Shown here: piece by piece, positions 1-5,538 of the stretch
How the letters are laid out: the number at the start of each line of letters is the position of its first letter
How positions within the stretch are numbered: the first letter of the stretch is position 1
DNA from: Methanobacteriota archaeon
GTDB lineage: Archaea > Hydrothermarchaeota > Hydrothermarchaeia > Hydrothermarchaeales > JACQPM01
Direction of reading: 5' to 3'
Assembly (NCBI GenBank): GCA_016207475.1
Contig: JACQPM010000020.1
Coordinates: forward strand, 1 to 5,538
DNA: 5,538 bases
Made by a program: the position numbers and the translations under genes
The notes under the pieces: model-generated
Seen by the model: only the letters and a program-made list of their open reading frames with translations
Database searches by the model: none
Told to the model about the DNA's origin: nothing

Positions 1-514
1 CCAGCTGCCTGTCCTCGTCGAGGTGGCGCTGCATAGGCAGGTGCTGCGACGTCTTGTAGTCGTGGATCTCGTAGTGCCCGTCCCCCTTCTGCGCCAGCCT
101 GTCTATGAACCCCCTCAGCTTGTAACCCTCTATCTCTATCAGTATCATCTGTTCCAGCCCGAGGGTCCTGCTCTCGTTGAAGGGCTTATACCGGTTGTAG
201 TAGTCGGCTATGCACTTCCCGCCCGTGTCGCGGTAGTTCTGCTCCGTGTACTCCTTGCGGACTATCTTCACGTCCTCGCTCCAGTTCTTGGCCCAGGTCT
301 CGTCGTAGTATGCGAGCAGATCCTCAAGCGCATTTACTTTCGAGAGCTTCAGGTCCCTGTAGAGCTTCTCCATGGCCTCGTGCACCCTGCTGCCCATGAA
401 GGCCTCTACCGTCTCCACCTCCGGCTCCAGCTCTACCTTATCGATGTAAGAGTACTTGTACTGGAGTGGGCAGGTCTCGTAGGTTGAGAGGCGGGAGTGG
501 GAGTATGTGGGCAT
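1..514 (-). CDS. RecB/Cas4-like PD-(D/E)XK nuclease, 3' end cut by window edge
   Basis: The first 171 codons are present; the C-terminus lies beyond position 1. The protein starts MPTYSHSRLSTYETCPLQYK, the usual N-terminus of the PDDEXK_1 (RecB-family exonuclease, COG2887) group. Nuclease motifs appear in order: GSRVHE with His45 (residues 41-46), GFIDRL with Asp138, YEIHDYKTS with Asp152 and Lys154, and DRQL at 168-171, where the QxxxY motif should begin. Such proteins are metal-dependent DNA exo- or endonucleases in recombination, repair or defence. Cys15 is placed like the first cysteine of the Fe-S cluster of AddB-type relatives, but the partner cysteines would lie outside the window. The ATG at 514-512 is chosen because the family normally begins here and an in-frame TGA sits only seven codons upstream. 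There is no clear Shine-Dalgarno sequence. Base composition is GC-rich like lhr (37/60 at 361-420), so it looks native. The exact role is unknown. Confidence 0.88.
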   Translation of the reverse strand, partial: MPTYSHSRLSTYETCPLQYKYSYIDKVELEPEVETVEAFMGSRVHEAMEKLYRDLKLSKVNALEDLLAYYDETWAKNWSEDVKIVRKEYTEQNYRDTGGKCIADYYNRYKPFNESRTLGLEQMILIEIEGYKLRGFIDRLAQKGDGHYEIHDYKTSQHLPMQRHLDEDRQL

Positions 515-535
515 TGGCGGGGAGGAACCTTCTGA

Positions 536-1669
536 TCAAGATGCTTTGATTTCCTGGAGTACCCAATCGAGCGTTTCAAGAAACTGGCTTAGCGACGTTG
601 CATTTCTAAGTGAAGACAAAGGAATTTTAGGCCGCCTAGTGATCGCATCTGTTGGAATAGTAATACCTGGAATCTCATTCAAGCGCCGTAGCAATTCCAG
701 ACGCTTGGAGTCGTTGTCAAATGGTGGCCTCGTTTTCATCACCTGAAACTGAACTTCCAAGCTTCCATAAGTCCAAACAGAAATCAGCCAATGCAAAGTG
801 CCCTTGTGATTCAACAAAGGGAAGAATGAGCCAGACCTCCTACCTTTACCCCACCAGATCTCATCTGTTTTATTATTCGCCCATTCAAGTATCCTTCTAG
901 CTACTTCGGCGTCTTCAGCACCCGGTTTTGCTTCCAACTCCTTGAAGAAAGAAGTCTCGTCCCACTGCCTTCCCTCACCACTAGCGCCAGATTTCTTCTG
1001 TTGCGCTTCCGCTGTCTGCCCAATGAGTCTGGGAACGAGAGTCTTCAATCCCTTGCCAACGTACTGCTTTATCTCGACTGCCAACACCTCAGCGGGGTCC
1101 ATCTGCCCATTCAAAAATTCCACCACTCGCCGGAGTTCAGCGGGGATCTCATCAGCCACAAAGACTAAGCGCACCCTGCCCGCTTGGAGGTTGGTCTTGG
1201 CCTTTTGCCAGAATTCTTCCGGGTTAGACTTATCGCCCAGAAATTCATTGAGCACCTGTTCAGGGTCGAGCCCTCGGACTTCGCAATTTGCTTCAAACTG
1301 AGCGTGAATTGCCTCTACTGGCCAATAAACCACCGCATTGGCGGCGTAGTCTAGCATTTGGCCTACGACTTCTCGCCGGATGCGCGTGTCGCTACTACGC
1401 TTGACTTCCACCAGGGTCGGAATCGCATCTTGGTCAAGAAACAGATGATCGACCGACCATCGCCCGACACCGTCTTCCTCAGATGGTAATGGTGCCTCAC
1501 GCGAGATTAATAACCATCGCCTTGGTGCGGCGCCGTCTATCTGATCTCCGGCCAACAGACTTGGGTATTTGGCGAGCAGTTCCTGTAGTAAATCCTCAGA
1601 GTCGTATGTTTGTCCCGTCATTTCGACAAGCTGGCCGTTATCTTGGATCAGAAAAATGCCTCCCTTCAT
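536..1669 (-). CDS. Two-domain PD-(D/E)XK nuclease-like protein, probably horizontally acquired
   Basis: This encodes 377 residues from ATG 1669. An in-frame TTG at 1681 would add four residues, but ATG is preferred because a TATAAA box lies 27 bases before it. Residues 22-110 look like a restriction-endonuclease fold: VDH with Asp74, then LVEVK with Glu88 and Lys90, then GQMLDY (Gln104, Tyr108), a QxxxY motif as in RecB- and NucS-like nucleases. A linker rich in Gln, Lys and Gly (about 217-235) leads to a second domain (236-377) with WWGKGRRSGSFFP, a run of hydrophobic and aromatic residues, and RPPF. I recall similar two-domain proteins, mostly in bacteria, without an assigned function; that is memory, not a search. 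The frame is intact. It is AT-richer than its neighbours and uses many CGA, CGT, CAA, TTG and ATT codons, unlike lhr, which suggests transfer. A DNA nuclease, possibly in defence, is inferred; substrate and partners are unknown. The recB-like gene follows 21 bases downstream in the same frame. Confidence 0.85.
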   Translation of the reverse strand: MKGGIFLIQDNGQLVEMTGQTYDSEDLLQELLAKYPSLLAGDQIDGAAPRRWLLISREAPLPSEEDGVGRWSVDHLFLDQDAIPTLVEVKRSSDTRIRREVVGQMLDYAANAVVYWPVEAIHAQFEANCEVRGLDPEQVLNEFLGDKSNPEEFWQKAKTNLQAGRVRLVFVADEIPAELRRVVEFLNGQMDPAEVLAVEIKQYVGKGLKTLVPRLIGQTAEAQQKKSGASGEGRQWDETSFFKELEAKPGAEDAEVARRILEWANNKTDEIWWGKGRRSGSFFPLLNHKGTLHWLISVWTYGSLEVQFQVMKTRPPFDNDSKRLELLRRLNEIPGITIPTDAITRRPKIPLSSLRNATSLSQFLETLDWVLQEIKAS

Positions 1670-1690
1670 ACGAAGCCCCAAACTGAAATT

Positions 1691-1711
1691 CCCTTTATAC
1701 CGATATATACC
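1691..1711 (-). promoter_or_regulatory. Probable archaeal TATA promoter for the 377-residue protein
   Basis: Read on the minus strand, TATAAAGG (1699-1692) lies with its centre about 27 bases before the ATG at 1669, the spacing expected for a leaderless archaeal transcript. A second AT element, TATATAT (1709-1703), lies about 25 bases before the alternative TTG start at 1681. No Shine-Dalgarno sequence precedes either start, which fits leaderless translation. The TAA that ends the PLD remnant is contained in the TATAAA box, so promoter and gene break coincide. Which box is used cannot be decided from sequence. Confidence 0.5.
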
Positions 1712-1850
1712 TTCTTATGCCCTGCATGAGCGCAGGGTTCTGGTCGTACTTCACCTCCACCCCGGCGTCGATGAGCCTCTCGTCCTCCGAGTACCTGTTC
1801 CCGGCCTGCTCCTTGTCCACGACCACCTTCACCTCCGCCCCGCGCTCTTC
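1695..1850 (-). pseudogene. Remnant of a phospholipase D-type (PLD/HKD) nuclease gene
   Basis: Between in-frame stops at 1853-1851 and 1697-1695, the minus strand encodes 51 residues beginning EERGAEVKVVVDKEQAGNRY and continuing to LIDAGVEVKYDQNPALM before diverging. This matches the part of single-domain PLD-family nucleases just before the catalytic HxKx4D motif, where family members read roughly V-V-D-x-x-Q-A, then L-x-x-x-G-I-x-V, then a 'lMHHKF' stretch. Here the sequence after ALM turns into QGIRRYISV and a stop, so the HKD motif and everything after it are lost. Upstream there is a stop and then the lhr start on the other strand, so the N-terminus is lost too. The remnant is GC-rich with AGG and GAG codons like native genes, so it is probably an old resident gene broken by rearrangement. 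It cannot make an active enzyme. The family assignment rests on pattern recognition over a short stretch. Confidence 0.68.
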
Positions 1851-1874
1851 TTACAGAAGTTAATATAAGCAATA

Positions 1875-4673
1875 ATGCCTATGAAGTCCTTCTCTCTCCT
1901 GGGGCGGGAGGTAAAGGAGGCCCTGAGCGACCTGGGCTTCCGGAGGCCTACGGATATCCAGGAGCTGGCAATACCCAGGATTCTGGAGGGCGGGAACGTC
2001 CTCCTCATAGCCCCCACTGGGATCGGGAAGACGGAGGCCGCCCTATTGCCGGTCTTCCACCGCCTCGTGGAGCTCAGGCCCAAGGGGATCAGCGTCCTCT
2101 ATATAACGCCCTTGCGGGCGTTGAACAGGGACCTCATGGAGAGGCTTACCTGGTGGGGGGAGAGGCTCGGGATCAAGATAGCGGTCAGGCACGGCGACAC
2201 CCCCACCTCTGAGAGGAGGAAGCAGTCCCTGAGCCCCCCGGACTTACTCATAACCACGCCAGAGACCCTGCAGGCCATACTGCCCGGATCGGTGATGAAG
2301 GGCCACCTGAGGAACGTCCGCTGGGTGGTGGTGGACGAGATCCACGAGCTGGCCGAGGACAAGCGCGGAGCGCAGCTCTCCCTCGGCCTCGAGAGGCTGG
2401 AGATGCTCATCCAGAAGGCAGGTGGGGGAAGGGTCCAGAGGATCGGGATCAGCGCCACCATCGGCTCGCCGGAACTGGTGGCCCGGTTCCTGGCAAAGGA
2501 TGTACCCGTGGAGGTCCTGAAAACCCCAATCCTGAAGGAGATGGAGATCAAGGTAGAGCGGCCCAGGGCCAGGAAGGGGGACAGGGCCCTAGCCGAGAGG
2601 CTCGCCTCCCGCATCGACGCCTCCTCCCGCCTGAGGCGCATATCGGAGCTGGTCAAGGCCCACCGCGCGGCCCTCATCTTCGTCAATACGCGGGAGATGG
2701 CCGAGGTCCTGGCCTCCAGGTTCAGGATCCTGGGGGAGGGCATCGGGATACACCACAGCTCCCTATCCCAGGAGGTGAGGATAGCGACGGAGCAGGAGTT
2801 CAAGGCCCAGCGCATGAAGGCGCTGATCTGCACCTCATCCCTGGAGCTGGGGATAGACGTGGGGGCCATAGACCTCGTGGTCCAGTACAACAGTCCCCGG
2901 CAGGTGACCAGGATGCTCCAGAGGGTCGGCAGGTCCGGCCACACGTGGGGGCGGAGGTCCAGGGGCGTCATAATAACCGGCGACGCCGAGGACACCCTGG
3001 AGGCCCTGGTCATAGCCAGGAAGGCCGTGGGAGGGGAGCTGGAGGACGTGACGTCCTGGAAGAAGCCCTACGATGTCCTGGCCCACCAGCTGGTAGGCCT
3101 CGCCCTGGACTGGGGCAGTGTGACGAGGGAGGAGGCCCTCCGGGTGGCGAGGTCCAGCTGCCCATACGAGGAGCTCACGGAGGGGGAGCTGGAGGAGATC
3201 CTGCGGATCCTCCAGGGGCTGAGGCTCATCAGGCTCGAGGGCGAGGGCTTCCGGAAGACCCTGGGCTCCTGGAAGTATTACTTCGAGAACCTCTCCACCA
3301 TCCCAGACGAGAGGCGGTACAGGGTCAGGAATCTCGTTACCCATGGGAGCGTGGGGGTCCTGGACGAGGCCTTCATAGCCAACTACGCCGATGCCGGCAA
3401 CCTGATCATCTTCAGGGGCGCGCCATGGCGGGTGGTATCGGTGGAGGACGGGGAGGTGGAGGTGGAGCCAGTGGATGAGGTGGCAGGGGCCATACCCTCG
3501 TGGGTGGGGGAGGAGATCCCAATCCCTTATGCCGTCGCCCAGGAGGTGGGGCGCCTGAGGCGGGAGATAGGCGAGCGAGGTCTGGAGGCCCTCAAGGACT
3601 ACCCGGCCGACCTCTTCACCAAGCGGACGGCCGTCCACCTGGTGAGGAGGCAGACGAGGAAGGGCCTCCCGGTCCCCGATGACAGGAAGGTGGTGGTGGA
3701 GCTGATAGGAGGGCTGGTGGTGATCCAGGCCTGCGTCGGGATGGGGACCAACCAGGCCCTCGGGAGGATCTTCTCCACCCTCCTCACCGCCCGCCTCGGT
3801 CACTCCGTGGCCCTCCAGACGGATGCCTACCGGATAACCCTCCACTCCCCTTACCCCCTCAAGAGGGAGGATATAGAGGAGCTCTTTGCCATGGACCCCG
3901 ATGCGATAGAGCCCCTCCTCTCCCGCAGCCTGAAGAAGAACTCCCTCTTCCGCTGGAAGTTCGTCCATGTGGCGAAGCGCTTCGGGGCCCTGTCCAAGGA
4001 CTTCTCCTACACCAGCGGGGGGATCGGGCGGATGGTGGAGGGGTACGACGGGACCGTCCTCTACCGCGAGGCCTTGAAAGAGGTCTTCAAGGAGAACCTG
4101 GACCTGGAGGGGGCCTCCAAGGTCCTTGGGGCCATCAAGGGAGGGGAGATAGAGGTGGAGTGGGTTGAGCCCAAGGGCCCCTCCCCCATAGCGGCGCTTG
4201 GCCTCAAGGGCTACCAGGAGGTCATCCTCCCCCAGAGGGCGGAGCGGCTCATCCTCAAGGCCCTCAAGGCCAGGATCGAGGAACGGAGGGTGGAGCTCTT
4301 CTGCCTCTACTGCACCGGCTGGTGGGAAAGCTACAGGGTGAAGAACGTCCCCGAGGATATGAAGTGCCCCCAGTGCGGTGCCAGGATGCTCGCCGTCCTG
4401 AAGGGGCGGGGCAGGGAGCTCAGGAGCTTATACAAGAAGTTCAAGAGTGGGAAAGGTCTGATCAACGGGGAGAGAGAGGAGGCCCAGAGGATGCAGGCCT
4501 CGGCGAACCTCTTCCTCTCCTACGGGAGGATGGCCGTAGCCGTCCAGGCGGCCAGGGGTATAGGGCCCGAAGTAGGGAAGAGGGTCCTCCTGGGGGCCAG
4601 GGACGAGGAGGGCCTCTACAGAGGTATCTTAAAGGCCGAGAGGGACTATGCAAGGACAAAGAAGTTCTGGTGA
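1875..4673 (+). CDS. lhr: Lhr-family superfamily 2 DNA/RNA helicase
   Basis: This is a complete 932-residue ATP-dependent helicase. RecA domain 1 has the Q-motif-like PTDIQ (25-29), Walker A APTGIGKT (46-53), TPLRA (79-83), TTPE (127-130), Walker B DEIH (154-157) and SAT (193-195). RecA domain 2 has FVNTRE (269-274), GIDVG (326-330) and the arginine-finger motif QRVGRSGH (349-356). A winged-helix region follows (about 395-480), then a beta-rich core and the DEAD/H-associated region (about 590-780). Four cysteines, Cys810-x2-Cys813 and Cys831-x2-Cys834, form a likely zinc finger, and the tail (865-932) has a helix-hairpin-helix-like ARGIGPEVGKRVL. Lhr enzymes are 3'-5' translocases on single-stranded DNA that unwind forks and RNA:DNA hybrids, in replication-linked repair or RNA handling. 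I do not assign the archaeal Lhr1 or Lhr2 subtype. ATG 1875 (or 1881, two codons on) fits the usual family N-terminus; no Shine-Dalgarno sequence is visible. The PHP gene follows after four bases. Confidence 0.96.
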   Translation: MPMKSFSLLGREVKEALSDLGFRRPTDIQELAIPRILEGGNVLLIAPTGIGKTEAALLPVFHRLVELRPKGISVLYITPLRALNRDLMERLTWWGERLGIKIAVRHGDTPTSERRKQSLSPPDLLITTPETLQAILPGSVMKGHLRNVRWVVVDEIHELAEDKRGAQLSLGLERLEMLIQKAGGGRVQRIGISATIGSPELVARFLAKDVPVEVLKTPILKEMEIKVERPRARKGDRALAERLASRIDASSRLRRISELVKAHRAALIFVNTREMAEVLASRFRILGEGIGIHHSSLSQEVRIATEQEFKAQRMKALICTSSLELGIDVGAIDLVVQYNSPRQVTRMLQRVGRSGHTWGRRSRGVIITGDAEDTLEALVIARKAVGGELEDVTSWKKPYDVLAHQLVGLALDWGSVTREEALRVARSSCPYEELTEGELEEILRILQGLRLIRLEGEGFRKTLGSWKYYFENLSTIPDERRYRVRNLVTHGSVGVLDEAFIANYADAGNLIIFRGAPWRVVSVEDGEVEVEPVDEVAGAIPSWVGEEIPIPYAVAQEVGRLRREIGERGLEALKDYPADLFTKRTAVHLVRRQTRKGLPVPDDRKVVVELIGGLVVIQACVGMGTNQALGRIFSTLLTARLGHSVALQTDAYRITLHSPYPLKREDIEELFAMDPDAIEPLLSRSLKKNSLFRWKFVHVAKRFGALSKDFSYTSGGIGRMVEGYDGTVLYREALKEVFKENLDLEGASKVLGAIKGGEIEVEWVEPKGPSPIAALGLKGYQEVILPQRAERLILKALKARIEERRVELFCLYCTGWWESYRVKNVPEDMKCPQCGARMLAVLKGRGRELRSLYKKFKSGKGLINGEREEAQRMQASANLFLSYGRMAVAVQAARGIGPEVGKRVLLGARDEEGLYRGILKAERDYARTKKFW
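4669..4673 (+). promoter_or_regulatory. Ribosome binding site of the PHP gene
   Basis: GGTGA overlaps the last sense codon and TGA stop of lhr and lies four bases before ATG 4678. It complements the anti-Shine-Dalgarno end of archaeal 16S rRNA. It supports ATG 4678 over the earlier in-frame ATG at 4648, which lies inside lhr, and indicates coupled translation within an operon. Confidence 0.65.
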
Positions 4674-4677
4674 CCGC

Positions 4678-5322
4678 ATGCGGATAGATATGCACGTCCA
4701 CACGAGGCACTCCATGGACTGCCGGATGCCGGTCATAGACGTCCTCAGGGCGGCCAAGGCGAGAGGGCTCGACGGCGTGGCCGTGACGGACCATGGGACC
4801 ATAGCAGGTGGCCTAGAGGCCAAGAGGATCGCCGAGGACCTGGGGATGGTGACCATAGTAGGGGCTGAAATGCTGACAGATCTGGGGGAGGTGATAGGAT
4901 ACTTCCTGACGGAGGAGGTGAAGGCCCACAGGTACCTGGAAGTGGTGGACGAGATCAAGGGCCAAGGGGGCGTGGCGTGCATCCCCCACCCCTTTGACAC
5001 CCTCAGGTCCTCCAGCCTCAGGCCTACCCAGGAGATGCTCAGGGGCATAGACCTGGTGGAGGTCTTCAACGCCCGGTGCGTCCTCCAGAGGTTCAACGAC
5101 GATGCCCTCAGCTTCGCCAGGGAGAACGCCCTGGGGCTCAGCGCCGGCAGCGATGCCCACACCCTGGACGAGGTGGGGAATGCTGGAGTCACCATCGGAT
5201 CCCTGGAGGACCTGCGGAGGGGCAGGATCGAGGTCTTCGGCACCAGTTCGCCGGCCCACAAGCTCCTGGCGGCGAAGCTGAGGAAGAGGCTCCGGCGGCT
5301 GAGGGAAGGTTTTTATCCCTAG
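4678..5322 (+). CDS. PHP-domain metal-dependent phosphoesterase
   Basis: This is a complete 214-residue protein made of a single PHP (polymerase and histidinol phosphatase) domain. All the usual metal-binding positions can be seen: HVH (His6, His8) right after the start, AVTDHG (Asp38, His39), GAE (Glu64), IPHP (His104) and SDAH (Asp159, His161). They form a trinuclear metal site that hydrolyses phosphate esters. Stand-alone PHP proteins of this size include TrpH/RnaAM-type enzymes acting on nucleoside bisphosphates or short RNA 5' ends, and phosphatases of small metabolites; the substrate cannot be decided here. ATG 4678 is chosen because HxH falls at the family's normal distance and a GGTGA site precedes it; starting at 4648 would add ten residues overlapping lhr. 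The tail (193-214) is rich in Lys and Arg. There is no signal peptide or membrane segment, so it should be cytoplasmic. It is probably cotranscribed with lhr, four bases upstream. Confidence 0.92.
   Translation: MRIDMHVHTRHSMDCRMPVIDVLRAAKARGLDGVAVTDHGTIAGGLEAKRIAEDLGMVTIVGAEMLTDLGEVIGYFLTEEVKAHRYLEVVDEIKGQGGVACIPHPFDTLRSSSLRPTQEMLRGIDLVEVFNARCVLQRFNDDALSFARENALGLSAGSDAHTLDEVGNAGVTIGSLEDLRRGRIEVFGTSSPAHKLLAAKLRKRLRRLREGFYP
5310..5316 (+). promoter_or_regulatory. Probable TATA box of rpiA
   Basis: The run TTTTTAT inside the last codons of the PHP gene is the most AT-rich point in its GC-rich surroundings. Its centre is 27 bases before the rpiA ATG at 5340, the spacing of a leaderless archaeal promoter. 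There is no Shine-Dalgarno sequence before that ATG, which agrees with leaderless transcription. Readthrough from the lhr-PHP operon is also possible. Confidence 0.55.
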
Positions 5323-5339
5323 GCCTTCAATACTCCGGC

Positions 5340-5538
5340 ATGGAGCCGAAGGAGGCCGCGGCCCTGTCGGCGGCCAGGGCCGTGAAAGAAGGTCAGGTGG
5401 TGGGCCTCGGGACCGGCTCCACGGTCTACTACGCCATAAAGGAGCTGGGTAGGCGGGTGAGGGAGGAGGACCTGGATATCCTGGGCGTCCCCACCTCCCT
5501 GGGCACGGAGCTCCTGGCGGTGGAGGAGGGGATAAAGC
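5340..5538 (+). CDS. rpiA: Ribose-5-phosphate isomerase A, N-terminal part
   Basis: The first 66 codons are present; the gene runs off the right edge. RpiA interconverts ribose 5-phosphate and ribulose 5-phosphate in the cytoplasm, linking the ribulose monophosphate or pentose phosphate routes to nucleotide synthesis in archaea. After an opening helix (MEPKEAAALSAARAV, residues 1-15) comes the family's substrate-phosphate-binding loop VGLGTGST (21-28), followed by YYAIKELG and then the conserved GVPTS (49-53). These positions match the normal RpiA N-terminus, so ATG 5340 is well supported. The catalytic aspartates and glutamate lie further on, outside the window. It begins 17 bases after the PHP stop, on the same strand, apparently with its own TATA box. 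Composition and codon use match lhr, so this is a native housekeeping gene. Confidence 0.93.
   Translation, partial: MEPKEAAALSAARAVKEGQVVGLGTGSTVYYAIKELGRRVREEDLDILGVPTSLGTELLAVEEGIK

Noticed and set aside
23..487. Open plus-strand frame of 154 codons rich in Val and Leu
   Set aside because: It is the antisense shadow of the recB-like gene; the minus strand carries clear nuclease motifs and the plus frame resembles nothing.
536..1720. Insertion sequence or transposon
   Set aside because: There is no transposase, no terminal inverted repeat, and only a weak seven-base direct repeat, so the segment is called foreign by composition only.
1720..1737. Inverted repeat CCCTGC-6-GCAGGG
   Set aside because: It has a six-base stem with no U-run after it and lies inside the PLD remnant. 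It is too short to call a terminator or operator and probably reflects chance in GC-rich coding sequence.
2945..3682. Plus-strand frames rich in Gly and Arg inside lhr
   Set aside because: They are frame shadows of lhr. The lhr frame is continuous, so they are not evidence of a frameshift.
2099..3968. Long minus-strand frames of 304 and 377 codons opposite lhr
   Set aside because: They are antisense to the highly conserved helicase motifs, are low in complexity (rich in Ser/Arg or Pro/Gly/His), and are explained by the GC-rich codon pattern of lhr.
4629..5261. Minus-strand frames of 210 and 148 codons opposite the PHP gene
   Set aside because: They are antisense shadows; the plus strand encodes all the PHP metal-binding motifs.

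Overview
The window looks like part of a GC-rich, probably thermophilic archaeal chromosome. The reasons are an archaeal-type Lhr helicase with a C-terminal four-cysteine motif, heavy use of AGG (Arg) and ATA (Ile) codons, and TATA-like boxes about 27 bases before start codons, as expected for leaderless archaeal transcripts. The lineage cannot be named from this sequence alone.

Left part (1-1850, minus strand). Position 1 cuts through a RecB/Cas4-like PD-(D/E)XK nuclease gene (514 to beyond 1) that has the base composition of the rest of the window. Upstream of it on the same strand is a 377-residue protein (1669-536) with a second, unrelated-looking PD-(D/E)XK domain and an unnamed C-terminal domain. 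This gene is much more AT-rich (24/60 and 28/60 GC in two sampled lines, against 39/60 in lhr) and uses CGA, CAA, TTG and ATT codons that are rare next door, so it looks recently acquired, probably from bacteria. Just upstream of it, 1850-1695 encodes 51 residues of a phospholipase D-type nuclease with no start and with the catalytic HKD motif missing. This is a gene remnant that ends exactly where the foreign-looking segment begins. The three together mark a disturbed, nuclease-rich accessory segment beside the housekeeping genes.

Right part (1875-5538, plus strand). A complete lhr helicase gene (932 aa) is followed after four bases by a complete PHP-domain phosphoesterase gene (214 aa), whose ribosome binding site overlaps the lhr stop codon. 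These two are very probably cotranscribed. A TATA-like element inside the end of the PHP gene probably gives rpiA (ribose-5-phosphate isomerase A, cut by the right edge) its own leaderless promoter. Lhr and the PHP protein plausibly both act on nucleic acids or nucleotides, but the sequence does not show that they work together.

I found no RNA gene, CRISPR array, transposase or origin. No wholly new system is evident. The most unusual item is the foreign PD-(D/E)XK protein next to the broken PLD gene.
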